64,000 nucleotides of DNA, taken from contig CANQQJ010000015.1 in NCBI GenBank assembly GCA_947625905.1, positions 1 through 64,000 of the forward strand. The letters run 5' to 3'. The DNA is from an uncultured Clostridia bacterium (GTDB lineage Bacteria > Bacillota > Clostridia > Monoglobales > Monoglobaceae). Under the pieces are notes generated by a model. It ran no database searches, was not told where the DNA came from, and saw only the letters and a list, made by a program, of their open reading frames with translations. The position numbers and the translations under genes were made by a program. Shown here one piece after another: positions 45,563-54,262 of the stretch; positions within the stretch are counted from its first letter, which is position 1; every line of letters starts with the position of its first letter.

Positions 45563-46432
45563 TTGGTGAGGACGGGTATCTCGTTTAATATGTACGGAGA
45601 AGGATACAATCTCTACGGCCCCGACTGTTACAAAAAAATAAGGGAGCACGGCTATTCATGCGTGGACTTCGCGCTGGGCAACACCGACACGCCCGTGTAT
45701 AATTCGCCGCATAGCGAGGCGAAGTCGATACTTTTGCGCGAAAAGGCGCGCGCCGACGCGGAAGGAATAGAAATTTGGCAGGTGCACGGGCCGTGGCGCT
45801 GGCCGCCGCGGGATCTCGCTTCGGAGGACAGAGCCGAGCGCATGGAAAAAATGAAAAGGTCCATTGAGTTCTGCGGCATCCTCGGATGCAAAAACTGGGT
45901 GATACATCCCATAATGCCGCACGGGATCGAAGATATCGGCACGGGCAGAGAACGATCGACCCGAGACATGAATCTGGAATTTATGAGCGGGCTTTTAAAA
46001 ACGGCAAAGGACAACGACGTTACGATCTGTTTTGAAAATATGCCGATGCCCGAGTTTTCGCTCGCGTCGCCAAAAGATGTGCTGGAGTTTGTAAGGACCG
46101 TGGAAGACGACAATTTTAAGATATGTCTGGACACGGGCCACGTCTCCGTTTTTGACGGAGCGGACCCGGCGCAGAGCGTGAGAGAGCTGGCGGATGAAAT
46201 AAGCGTTCTGCATGTTCATGATAACAAAGCGGGAAAAGACCTGCATTTAATGCCCTATCTCGGATTTATAGACTGGGCGGAATTTTCAAAAGCGTTAAAG
46301 GACGTCGGTTTCGGCGGCGTGCTGTCGCTTGAAACGTGTTATCCGCCGATGCCGAGTATGGAGCTTTTTGATGAGCTTTGCGCTGTCCAGGGAAAAATAG
46401 CCCGAAAGATCGCGGATTCGGCGTCGGGTTAA
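45563..46432 (+). CDS. Sugar phosphate isomerase/epimerase (xylose-isomerase-like TIM barrel)
   Basis: A 289-residue protein starting at TTG 45563 (GTG 45566 is also possible); AGGAG is 6 bp before. It has the AP_endonuc_2 fold: YSCVDFALGN, the WQVHGPW metal region, NWVIHPIMPHG, ICFENMPM with Glu, CLDTGHVSVFDGAD, VLHVHDN and LSLETCYPP, which supply the divalent-metal Glu/Asp/His set. Such proteins isomerise or epimerise keto-sugars. It starts 2 bp after the GH78-like stop codon, so it is translationally coupled. The substrate is unknown. Confidence 0.88.
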   Translation: MVRTGISFNMYGEGYNLYGPDCYKKIREHGYSCVDFALGNTDTPVYNSPHSEAKSILLREKARADAEGIEIWQVHGPWRWPPRDLASEDRAERMEKMKRSIEFCGILGCKNWVIHPIMPHGIEDIGTGRERSTRDMNLEFMSGLLKTAKDNDVTICFENMPMPEFSLASPKDVLEFVRTVEDDNFKICLDTGHVSVFDGADPAQSVRELADEISVLHVHDNKAGKDLHLMPYLGFIDWAEFSKALKDVGFGGVLSLETCYPPMPSMELFDELCAVQGKIARKIADSASG

Positions 46433-46435
46433 AAC

Positions 46436-46464
46436 AAACAGGGCTAAATTAATTAGCCCTGTTT
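46436..46464. terminator. Bidirectional terminator
   Basis: A near-perfect palindrome, AAACAGGGCTAA with its complement, flanked by A and T runs. It lies between the convergent isomerase-like and HAD genes and serves both. Confidence 0.9.
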
Positions 46465-46467
46465 ATT

Positions 46468-47196
46468 TTATTCATCCTCTTTCAGAAGCTTCTCCGCCGC
46501 CTCTGGGAAGCGTCGGTAATCGTCAATTCGTATAAACCGAAAATCAGACAGATAAACACATTCGTCGTTTCCGCCTTGGCCGTAGTCGTCTCCGAAATAC
46601 ACGACATTCTCGCGCGGGATATTATTTTCGCGGCAGTAGCTTGTCAAGGCATAGAGCTTGTCGTAGGGCTTCGGCGCCATATCGAACGAGGAGGAGCCTC
46701 CCACAAACACGTTGTATTCCGGGAACGCGGCCGCGACCTCCCGATATATGCGCCGCCTCTTTTTCCTGTCGGGATCGTATGACAGCTTATCTTTCGGATC
46801 GGCCGCGGTCCCCAAAATCGGGAATGTAACGCAGCCCGAGGGATGGTATTCCACGGGATCGCCTCTGAAATCCGTCAGGCCGTATCTCTCGCGAAGGGCC
46901 GCGGCCCTTTTTTCGATCTCCGCCCGATCGCACGGAACGCTTATGTCCGAGATCGGCTCAAGCTCGCCCGTCTCCCGCCGATAAACCGCGTACTGCATGC
47001 CGTAGTTTCCGATAATATCTATCGGGTACCGTCCCAATTGCTTCCATATGCGCATACACTGTCCGGCGCCCGCCATCAACAGCTTATACCGCTCCGACAA
47101 AGCGTCCAGCGCTTTTATCACGGCTTTCTCGGGAGGGGTCTTATGCTGAGTTAAAGTTCCGTCCAGGTCCATTGCCACAAGTTGTATTTTGCTCAT
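46468..47196 (-). CDS. HAD-superfamily phosphatase (phosphomannomutase-like cap)
   Basis: A 242-residue cytoplasmic protein. Motif I is AMDLDGTLTQ, with Asp10 as nucleophile and Asp12 as acid; motif IV is YFGDDYGQGGNDE near the C-terminus. The cap region, with IIGNYGMQYAVYRRETGEL, is like that of IIB-type (Cof/PMM) phosphatases acting on sugar or polyol phosphates. It starts 18 bp after the AraM stop codon in the same minus-strand operon as the GH78 rhamnosidase. The pairing suggests it could act on the glycerol-1-phosphate made by AraM, but this is inference. Confidence 0.8.
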   Translation of the reverse strand: MSKIQLVAMDLDGTLTQHKTPPEKAVIKALDALSERYKLLMAGAGQCMRIWKQLGRYPIDIIGNYGMQYAVYRRETGELEPISDISVPCDRAEIEKRAAALRERYGLTDFRGDPVEYHPSGCVTFPILGTAADPKDKLSYDPDRKKRRRIYREVAAAFPEYNVFVGGSSSFDMAPKPYDKLYALTSYCRENNIPRENVVYFGDDYGQGGNDECVYLSDFRFIRIDDYRRFPEAAEKLLKEDE

Positions 47197-47214
47197 TTAT
47201 GTTTCACCTCGCGT

Positions 47215-48480
47215 TTATTCTCTGAAAAACAGCGCGTAATGCAGCCAAAGCACCGAATAGCGGTTCCTCAGGTCCTTGGCGTACCAAACCGCGTTTTGCA
47301 GCTTTTCTTTTCCGTATTCCGCCTCGAAATCTTCGATCCGCATTCCCACCGTGCTCAAATAGGCGCTCATCTCTTCCGCGGACGGAGTCTCGGACAGGAC
47401 CTTTTTGATCTCGGGCCATTTTTCACGATATATCTTTATATAATCCTTCTGATATGTTCCCGCGTCTTTTTGCAGGGTAATGACCTCTTCGGCTGCCGCG
47501 CCGTATATTTCTCTGATTTTTTTCTCCCACGCCGCCTCGTTGAATTCCGAAGCCTGCGCCGGGCTGTCTGTCTTTAAAAGCTTTTCACGCAGCTTCTGGA
47601 TATACAGCGCCGAGTATGCCACATCCACGCCGTGGGTAAAATACGGCTCGCGGTTCATGATCCCCAAAACCTCAAAAAAATGCGACATATGATGCTCGCT
47701 ACCGCTGGCGGGACGGGAATTTCCCGCGAACGCCATGGCGATGCCGACTCCGACCAGCGCCTCCGTCAGGGTGCGGACCGCCTCCTCGTCGCGCGCAAGC
47801 AGCTTTTCGCCGAGGTCCTTGGTCTTATCCAGCATTTCTCGGGTCATTCCGTACACGTATTCGCATAAATATTCACCGTTGACCAGGGCGCTCAGCTTCC
47901 AGTCGTTCAGAGACGAAAACTTGCCCAGAATATCCCCGTATCCCGAAACGATCATTTCCATAGGGGCGTTTTTCAGCACATCAACGTCTCCCAAAATCAC
48001 CTTCGGGACATGGGTCTCATAGCTGACCTTCACGTTGTTGAATATCATAGCGGCGACCGTCGACGCGTAGCCGTCCATCGACGGCGCCGTGGCCGCGATA
48101 AAATACGGCAGACCCGATATAAAGCTGACATATTTGCACAGGTCCTGTATTACTCCCGAGCCGACGCCGACGATCAGATCGGTATTTTCGGTAATAAGGG
48201 AGCGCATCTTTTCGACAGCCTCCTCGTTTGGGATAAGCACTCCGCCGCCCGTTTCATACACCAGCAAGTTTTCAAGCCGGCCGCCGAGCTGCCGCTCCGC
48301 GGCTACGCCGCATACCGGATAGGTATTATTATCCGCGGCAAGCAAAATGCAGCGGTACCCCTCCGCCAGCTTTCCAAGCTCCGATATCGCGCCCTTTCTT
48401 ATGACCACCCTTTCAACGGGGCAGGTGTGCGTTCTCCCGCAGCCGCATTCCTTCGGCCGAAGCAGCGATTCAAAATCCAT
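47215..48480 (-). CDS. araM: sn-Glycerol-1-phosphate dehydrogenase (AraM/EgsA family)
   Basis: A 421-residue member of the iron-containing alcohol dehydrogenase superfamily. Family signs are VGVGSGVIQDLCKYVS (nucleotide binding), AATAPSMDGYAS, a DVLKNAPMEMIVSGYGDILGKFSSL metal segment (Asp) and SGSEHHMSHFFE with the two metal His residues. AraM of Bacillus reduces dihydroxyacetone phosphate to sn-glycerol-1-phosphate with NADH. It is preceded by AAAGGAGATATACA. Lying between a rhamnosidase and a phosphatase gene, it could use the dihydroxyacetone phosphate from rhamnose breakdown. The symbol follows family naming, not proven activity here. Confidence 0.88.
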   Translation of the reverse strand: MDFESLLRPKECGCGRTHTCPVERVVIRKGAISELGKLAEGYRCILLAADNNTYPVCGVAAERQLGGRLENLLVYETGGGVLIPNEEAVEKMRSLITENTDLIVGVGSGVIQDLCKYVSFISGLPYFIAATAPSMDGYASTVAAMIFNNVKVSYETHVPKVILGDVDVLKNAPMEMIVSGYGDILGKFSSLNDWKLSALVNGEYLCEYVYGMTREMLDKTKDLGEKLLARDEEAVRTLTEALVGVGIAMAFAGNSRPASGSEHHMSHFFEVLGIMNREPYFTHGVDVAYSALYIQKLREKLLKTDSPAQASEFNEAAWEKKIREIYGAAAEEVITLQKDAGTYQKDYIKIYREKWPEIKKVLSETPSAEEMSAYLSTVGMRIEDFEAEYGKEKLQNAVWYAKDLRNRYSVLWLHYALFFRE

Positions 48481-48531
48481 ATTGTATATCTCCTTTATAA
48501 ATTTATATTTTTATCCGTATTTTCTTTATTT

Positions 48532-51096
48532 TTAAATAAATATCCAGTTATCGCTTTCTTTTTTCGCTCGGTGCAGTCCCGCGCGCAGCGTGTATTTCGC
48601 GCCGTCAAGCTCGAGCTCGATCTCCGTTCCGAACGGCGCGTTGACCATGATATACTCATTGCCGAATTTTCTCTCATATTTTAAGTACAGACCGCCGCAG
48701 AGCAGCGGAAACAAGATCTCATAATACGGCAGCTCTTTAGGCAGCTTGGGCCTGAGCCCGTATTTTTTGGCCGGTTCCGCGATCGCAAAGCCCGCCAGGC
48801 TCCTGCACAAAAACGCAGCCGACGCGCCGTGCATGGGATGGTTGTGGGAGTTCATTCCCTCGTCTTTTTTGAGCTCGTATCTCTCCCATATGGTCGTGGC
48901 GCCGTTTTCGATCATATAACCCAGCGAGGGATATTCGCGCCGAGTGAACAACTCCCACGCGAGATCGGTATAGCCGTATCCGATCAACACGTCAAACAGC
49001 ATGGGCGTGGTGATATTTCCGGTTTGCAGGCGCCCGCTCCGCCGAACCGAGCCGGCCAGGATCTCCGCCGCTTCCGCTCTGTCGCGCTCGGGCAGGATAT
49101 CCAGAAACAGAGCGAGAGCCTGACAGCCCTGCGCGCCCTGATAAACCCTGCCGCCCGAGACCCATTTTTTCAAAAACGCCGCCCGCACCCGCTCGGCTTC
49201 ACGCCCGAACCGCGCCGCGTCCTCGGTTTTGCGCAGACGCTCGGCAAAACGCTCCAAAAGGCGGTACTGCATGTAATGAACAGCTGTCGATATCATCTCG
49301 CCGGGCAGATACCGCGAATGAGCCGCTCCCGGCTCGTATCCCTCCAGGACCTCGGTGCCGCCGTCGCCTATCGTTTTGACCACGCTGCAGGCATCCTCGG
49401 GTCCCGCCCAGTCTCCGTAGTAAGAATAAGAAACGATCCCGTCCTTCTCGCGCGATTTTAAATATTCGCTCCACCGCGCAAGTCTGTCATAGTGAGCGGC
49501 GATCAAATCGGCCGAACCCGTCGCGCGGAAGTGCTCCTCCACCGCTATAAAGTACGCGGCGCAGACGGGATCCGCGGGCCGCTCGCCGAAAATAAACGGA
49601 GCGGTGCAGGTGATGCGTCCGAGCTCGTCCTGCTCGTTGGCAATATCGGCCGCGATCTTTTCAAAAAACTTAGGTATATTAAACATATACGGCATTGCCA
49701 TAAAGCGCACGACAGCGTCGTTCATCCAGCCCATTCGCTCGTCTCTCTGAGGACAGTCGCTCGCTATCGTATGAAGATTGCAGCGCTCGGTGCGGACTGC
49801 CGCGCGGTAAATTTCATTCGCCAACGCGCTGCCGCAGCGGAAAAAGGCGTCCGTGTCCAGATCGGTATAAAACTGCAGCGCGGCGACCGAGATATCGCCT
49901 TCCCATTCGCCGTCCACCGTCAGCTCCGCGTACCGAAAGCCGTGGTACGTAAACTCGGGCGCGTAGTCGATATGGCAGCTCCCGCCGCGGCAGATATATT
50001 GGTCGGCCGCTTTTGCGCCGCGCAGAGGTGCGGTGAACAGCCCGCCCTTCTCATCCAGAAGCTCCGCGTGCCGCAAAATCATTCGGCATCCCGCCCCTGC
50101 CGTTCCGTCCGCGGTCAGGCGGACCACGCCCGCCAGGTTTTCGCCGAAATCATATATGCGTTTTTCTCCGATTCGAAACGAGTTGATCGGGCGTATGACC
50201 CGCTTGACGCGGACGGGCTCCATCGTCTCCGCGGTAAATCGCTCGGGCGCGAAGTCGGCAAATTCCGCGCGGGCGGTTCGCGCTTCCGCTGTCTCGTCAT
50301 AGGTTTCGCCGTCAAACAGGTGCGCGCGCGTGATCGGCCCGAGCGACGCCGTCCAGCTGTCGTCCGTCGCGATAATTTTCTCGCTTCCGTCCGAAAAATA
50401 CAGCGCAAGCTGCGCGTTCAGGTACATATTGCCCATGAACTCGATCGGGCGGACCTCGGACAAATTGTCAAGATATTTTCCGTAATTTTTGCGCCAGCCG
50501 CCGCACACGATTATGTCCAGCCTGTTCTCTCCCACGCGGAACAAGGACGGCTCCGCGATGTCGATAACATATCTGCATTCCTTTTGATACGCCGTAAACG
50601 CCGGCGTCAAGCGGTACTCGCTGAGAGGCGCGCGGTTGACGTACGCCTTATCAAGCCCGATCCCGCAGTGATACAGCACCGCCCTTTCGGGCAGCGCGGA
50701 CAAATAAAAGGTTTTGGAAAAATACTGTGCCTCGTGCGCCGTTTCAAGCGGAGAACGTATCCATCCGCCGAGCTGTTTCTCATAGCATGCGGTCTTGAAC
50801 CACGATGCCGCGCTTCGGCTCGCGCGGCCCGAATCGTCAACGAGCTCCACGCTCCAATCAACCCTCGCGCCCGAGGGCAGCGGAGCGCCGTCATACACCG
50901 CCGTCTGCCGATCGCTTTTGACAAGGCCGCTGTCCCAAAGCGTCTCGCCGCGGTGCCGAACCGTGATACGATACCCGCTTTGCATCGCTCCGGCGCTTCC
51001 CTCGGCGCCCCAGCTGAAGCGCGGCGTTCCGCTTGCGTCCGCGGCGTACGGCTGTTTGCAATAATTCACTCTCAAGTTAACCGGTCTGAACTTCAA
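48532..51096 (-). CDS. Alpha-L-rhamnosidase, GH78
   Basis: 854 residues counted from TTG 51096. An earlier in-frame TTG at 51180 lies only 5 bp past the -10 box, so it cannot be translated; AAGGGGG stands 8 bp before 51096. Domains in order: a concanavalin-like N-terminal domain (VNYCKQPYAADASGTPRFSW), a beta-sandwich with FSKTFYLSALPERAVLYHCGIG, a second sandwich with YDFGENLAGVVRL, and an (alpha/alpha)6 catalytic barrel with DCPQRDERMGW (around residue 450) and TTIWERYE (around 736), the residues that bind rhamnose and supply the acids. A C-terminal beta domain closes it. It cleaves terminal alpha-L-rhamnose. It has no signal peptide, so it works on imported oligosaccharides, and it is the first gene of the operon with araM and the HAD gene. 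Confidence 0.93.
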   Translation of the reverse strand: MKFRPVNLRVNYCKQPYAADASGTPRFSWGAEGSAGAMQSGYRITVRHRGETLWDSGLVKSDRQTAVYDGAPLPSGARVDWSVELVDDSGRASRSAASWFKTACYEKQLGGWIRSPLETAHEAQYFSKTFYLSALPERAVLYHCGIGLDKAYVNRAPLSEYRLTPAFTAYQKECRYVIDIAEPSLFRVGENRLDIIVCGGWRKNYGKYLDNLSEVRPIEFMGNMYLNAQLALYFSDGSEKIIATDDSWTASLGPITRAHLFDGETYDETAEARTARAEFADFAPERFTAETMEPVRVKRVIRPINSFRIGEKRIYDFGENLAGVVRLTADGTAGAGCRMILRHAELLDEKGGLFTAPLRGAKAADQYICRGGSCHIDYAPEFTYHGFRYAELTVDGEWEGDISVAALQFYTDLDTDAFFRCGSALANEIYRAAVRTERCNLHTIASDCPQRDERMGWMNDAVVRFMAMPYMFNIPKFFEKIAADIANEQDELGRITCTAPFIFGERPADPVCAAYFIAVEEHFRATGSADLIAAHYDRLARWSEYLKSREKDGIVSYSYYGDWAGPEDACSVVKTIGDGGTEVLEGYEPGAAHSRYLPGEMISTAVHYMQYRLLERFAERLRKTEDAARFGREAERVRAAFLKKWVSGGRVYQGAQGCQALALFLDILPERDRAEAAEILAGSVRRSGRLQTGNITTPMLFDVLIGYGYTDLAWELFTRREYPSLGYMIENGATTIWERYELKKDEGMNSHNHPMHGASAAFLCRSLAGFAIAEPAKKYGLRPKLPKELPYYEILFPLLCGGLYLKYERKFGNEYIMVNAPFGTEIELELDGAKYTLRAGLHRAKKESDNWIFI

Positions 51097-51184
51097 ATTC
51101 TCCGCCCCCTTCGTTCGGACATCGGCCGCGCCTGAAATTTTATTTTGGCCGCGGCAAAAATCCGTTTTATTCCGTTTCAATAAA

Positions 51185-51249
51185 ATTATACACGTTTTTC
51201 TGTATGATTTACAAGGGCCATTTGTCCTTAAAAATTATATTTTATTCCT
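51185..51249 (-). promoter_or_regulatory. Activator box and promoter of the GH78/araM/HAD operon
   Basis: On the minus strand the box starts AGGAA (first base 51249), with core ATATAATTTTT and GACAAAT. After 35 bp comes -35 TTGTAA (51209-51214), then 18 bp and -10 TATAAT (51185-51190). Confidence 0.75.
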
Positions 51250-51315
51250 GAGCGCCCGTCGATCCGCCTTATTCTAAGGCGCCGTTCCGACGCCGCGCCG
51301 AAAGCATTTTACAAA

Positions 51316-51379
51316 AGGAAAAAAATATAATTTTTAGTGACAAATATTGATTACAAAAAACTGTTTTTTCCTGTATAAT
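51316..51379 (+). promoter_or_regulatory. Activator box and promoter of the SGNH/rha operon
   Basis: The box starts AGGAA at 51316 and is identical to the one at 34959 over its first 30 bases. It is followed by -35 TTACAA (51351-51356), 17 bp, and -10 TATAAT (51374-51379). About 230 bases of leader follow before the first start codon; I see no clear structure in it. Confidence 0.78.
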
Positions 51380-51612
51380 TTTTGTAAAGTTATTATTATT
51401 ATTTGTAAAATTGTTATTATAACCGGTTGACAAAACCGAATCAAAATGATATTTTTTTGTTGTAACGACTTATGCGCAAAAAACGATCCGCCGGCAGCGA
51501 AGTCCGAATAACGCGGCAAAGCGAAAATGCCGCGGACCGAGGCGCCGTTCCGCTTACCGCAAGCGGTTCGCAAAAGGCGCATGAGATATTAAATGAATTG
51601 GGAGTAAAACAA

Positions 51613-52671
51613 ATGGAAACAGAAAAAACAACTTTTGAAAATACCGAGCGGCTGCTGAAACCGTTCTGGGAAGGCGGCAGCGTTTGGGAAGAGACAGTGC
51701 TTCTTCTTTCGGAAAACGGAGAGGCTCCCCGCGCCCGACTGTTTTTCCGCCCGGATAAGATAATTGAGGTAAAAGCCGCCTGCGGAGGAAAAATTTACAG
51801 CGAGGGAACGGACTGGACAGCGGACGCGGACGGAAATATCACCGCCGCGGCGGGCTCGGATATGCCTTTTATGACGCGCGGCGAACTGGTCTTTCCCGAT
51901 TACCGCGAGGGCAAATGCTTTGAAGCCAAGGCGGGCGGAGGATATGTGCTCTTCCGCACCGAAGGCTATTTTCACAAGCGCCAGCTGACGGTCACATACA
52001 CACATTCGGACAGCTGGACGCCGGATCTCGGATTGATGGGCGGAGATCGGCTCGCTCGATTCAAAAAAATGCTGGCCGAAAAATCCTCCGCGCGGCTGTG
52101 CTTCTACGGAGACAGCATCACAACAGGATGCGACAGCAGCAAAATGCACGGACTTCCGCCCTTTATGCCCGGCTGGCCCGATTTGGTGCATCGTGAGCTT
52201 GAACGCCGGTATGAAACGCATATCGAAAAGGTGAACACGGCGGTCGGCGGCATGAATTCGGATTGGGGAGTTGAAAACGCGTGGGAGCGGCTGGGGAGCC
52301 GCCGCCCCGATCTGGCGGTGATCGCATTCGGCATGAACGACGGGACCCAAAAAATGTCTCCCGAAAAATTTAAAGCCAACATTACGGAGATCAAAAAGCA
52401 GGCCTTAAACGCGAATCCGAACGCGGAATTCCTGCTGGTCTCCACCACGACAGCCAATCCCGAGACCCGCTTTGACGGACTGCAGAGAGAATACTATTCG
52501 GTGCTTCTCGAGTGCGCGGGCCCCGGCGACGCCGTGGTGAATATGACCGCGCTCCACGATACCCTGCTGAGCCGCAAGTCGTTTCAGGATATGACCGGGA
52601 ACAATATCAACCACCCCAACGATTTTTTGATTCGGCTGTACGCGCAGGCCATATTGGAGGCTTTTAAATAA
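51613..52671 (+). CDS. SGNH/GDSL hydrolase (carbohydrate esterase-like)
   Basis: 352 residues from ATG 51613, chosen because GGGAG lies 8-9 bp before it and the 47 codons upstream look non-coding. The N-terminal 150 residues are beta-rich. The SGNH domain has FYGDSITTGCDSS (Ser), NTAVGGMNSDWG (Gly), AFGMNDGTQ (Asn) and NNINHPNDFLIRLYAQAI (His). There is no signal peptide. It opens the rhamnose catabolic operon, so the likely role is removal of acetyl groups from imported rhamnose-containing oligosaccharides. It is only distantly similar to the SGNH enzyme at 35106-36236 although both have the same box. Confidence 0.87.
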   Translation: METEKTTFENTERLLKPFWEGGSVWEETVLLLSENGEAPRARLFFRPDKIIEVKAACGGKIYSEGTDWTADADGNITAAAGSDMPFMTRGELVFPDYREGKCFEAKAGGGYVLFRTEGYFHKRQLTVTYTHSDSWTPDLGLMGGDRLARFKKMLAEKSSARLCFYGDSITTGCDSSKMHGLPPFMPGWPDLVHRELERRYETHIEKVNTAVGGMNSDWGVENAWERLGSRRPDLAVIAFGMNDGTQKMSPEKFKANITEIKKQALNANPNAEFLLVSTTTANPETRFDGLQREYYSVLLECAGPGDAVVNMTALHDTLLSRKSFQDMTGNNINHPNDFLIRLYAQAILEAFK

Positions 52672-52712
52672 AATCGCTCAATAACTGAATTTAAATAAAG
52701 AAGGTGTGAACT

Positions 52713-54170
52713 ATGCGTGTGCTTGCATATGATTTCGGAGCGTCGAGCGGACGCGCCATACTCGGCGAATACACAAACGGGCGGCTTGAGCTTAAAGAGA
52801 TACACCGCTTTGACAACGAGCCCGTGGAAATGAACGGCGGATTTTACTGGGACCTGCCGAGGCTGTTCCGCGAGATAAAAGAAGGGCTCGTGAAGGCCGA
52901 GCCTTACGGATACGAGAGCATCGGCGCAGACACGTGGGGAGTGGACTACGGTCTGCTGACCCCGGACGGGCTTTTGCTGGGAAATCCGTATCACTACCGC
53001 GACAGCCGCACGGGCAAACTGTTTAAAGAAGTAAACGCTCGGATAGGCGCCGGGCGCCTTTACCGAATGAGCGGAATACAGGCTCTTGATTTCAACACCA
53101 TGTATCAGCTGCTTGAAACCAAACAGAACCACGGCGGTTTTTACGATTTGGCGGACAAAATTCTCCTGATGCCCGACCTTTTCGGGTACCTGCTCACGGG
53201 CAAAATGTGGGCCGAGCGCAGCATAGCCTCCACAACGCAGCTGCTCGAGCCGCGCACCCGCGAATGGAACACGGAGCTTATGGAGCTGCTGGGCCTAAAC
53301 AAAGATTTGTTCCCGCAGCTGGTCGACGCGGGCACCGTGGTCGGGGAGCTGTCGCCCGAGTTATGCGCCGAGCTTGCAATAACCCCGAAAAAGATGATAG
53401 CGGTCGCGGAGCACGACACGGCGAGCGCCGTCGCGGCGGTCCCCGCTAAGGATAAAGATTTTGTCTATATTTCCTGCGGAACATGGAGCCTTTTCGGAGC
53501 GGAGCTCAAAGAGCCGTGCATAACCGAAGTATCCGAAAAAATGAACATCACGAACGAAAGCGGATACGGACGCAGCGTCCGCTTCCTCAAAAACATCATA
53601 GGGCTGTGGATGATACAGGAGACAAGACGTCAGTTCAAACGCCGCGGCAAGGATTACAGCTATTCCGACATGGAGCGTCTGGCGAGAGCCGCGGAACCCT
53701 TCAAATGCTTTATCGACCCGGACGATCCGCGTTTCGCGCCGCCGGGCGACCAGATAACAAGGATACGTGATTACTGCCGCGAGACGGGACAGTATGTGCC
53801 GAGCAGCGACGGCGAGGTCATACGCTGCATATACGAGAGCCTGGCGATGAAGTATAAGCATACGTTCGAGCAGCTCAAAGAATGTCTGGGCAAAGATTTC
53901 ACCTCGATACATATGGTGGGCGGGGGAACCAAAGACGGATTTTTGTGCGGCATGACGGCTGACGCGGTGGGCGTGCCCGTAACGGCGGGTCCCATTGAGG
54001 CGACGGCCATAGGAAACATAGCCGTTCAGCTCATCACGCTGGGCGAGATCAAGGACCTGGCCGAAGCGCGCGAAATAATAGCCCGCTCGTTCAGCCCCGA
54101 ATATTATTATCCGAAAGACAGCGGGTTTGACGAAAAATATTCGGGATTTAAAAAGCTCGTTCGGGGATGA
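52713..54170 (+). CDS. rhaB: Rhamnulokinase
   Basis: A 485-residue FGGY-family kinase. It starts RVLAYDFGASSGRAILGE (phosphate-binding loop of the actin-like N-terminal domain) and has ADTWGVDYGLL with the catalytic Asp, the YRDSRT substrate motif, VAEHDTASAVAAVP and CGTWSLFGAE typical of RhaB, and a C-terminal MVGGGTKDGFLCGMTADAVGVPV nucleotide site. It phosphorylates L-rhamnulose to L-rhamnulose-1-phosphate with ATP in the cytoplasm. The gene starts 41 bp after the SGNH hydrolase gene, and AAGGTG precedes the ATG. Confidence 0.96.
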   Translation: MRVLAYDFGASSGRAILGEYTNGRLELKEIHRFDNEPVEMNGGFYWDLPRLFREIKEGLVKAEPYGYESIGADTWGVDYGLLTPDGLLLGNPYHYRDSRTGKLFKEVNARIGAGRLYRMSGIQALDFNTMYQLLETKQNHGGFYDLADKILLMPDLFGYLLTGKMWAERSIASTTQLLEPRTREWNTELMELLGLNKDLFPQLVDAGTVVGELSPELCAELAITPKKMIAVAEHDTASAVAAVPAKDKDFVYISCGTWSLFGAELKEPCITEVSEKMNITNESGYGRSVRFLKNIIGLWMIQETRRQFKRRGKDYSYSDMERLARAAEPFKCFIDPDDPRFAPPGDQITRIRDYCRETGQYVPSSDGEVIRCIYESLAMKYKHTFEQLKECLGKDFTSIHMVGGGTKDGFLCGMTADAVGVPVTAGPIEATAIGNIAVQLITLGEIKDLAEAREIIARSFSPEYYYPKDSGFDEKYSGFKKLVRG

Positions 54171-54262
54171 GCCCCGCGGGAAAAAATTAAAAAGCAATAA
54201 CCGTCAAAAATCTATATTGGGGTTATTGAACATATTTAAAATATTTAAAGGAGGATGCGGAA

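Noticed and set aside
49492-51135. A 547-codon plus-strand frame
   Set aside because: It is antisense to the GH78 alpha-L-rhamnosidase gene, which has the family motifs and an upstream promoter.
51380-51612. A riboswitch or structured leader before the SGNH/rha operon
   Set aside because: The leader is long but contains no stem with a conserved aptamer-like pattern that I could recognise.
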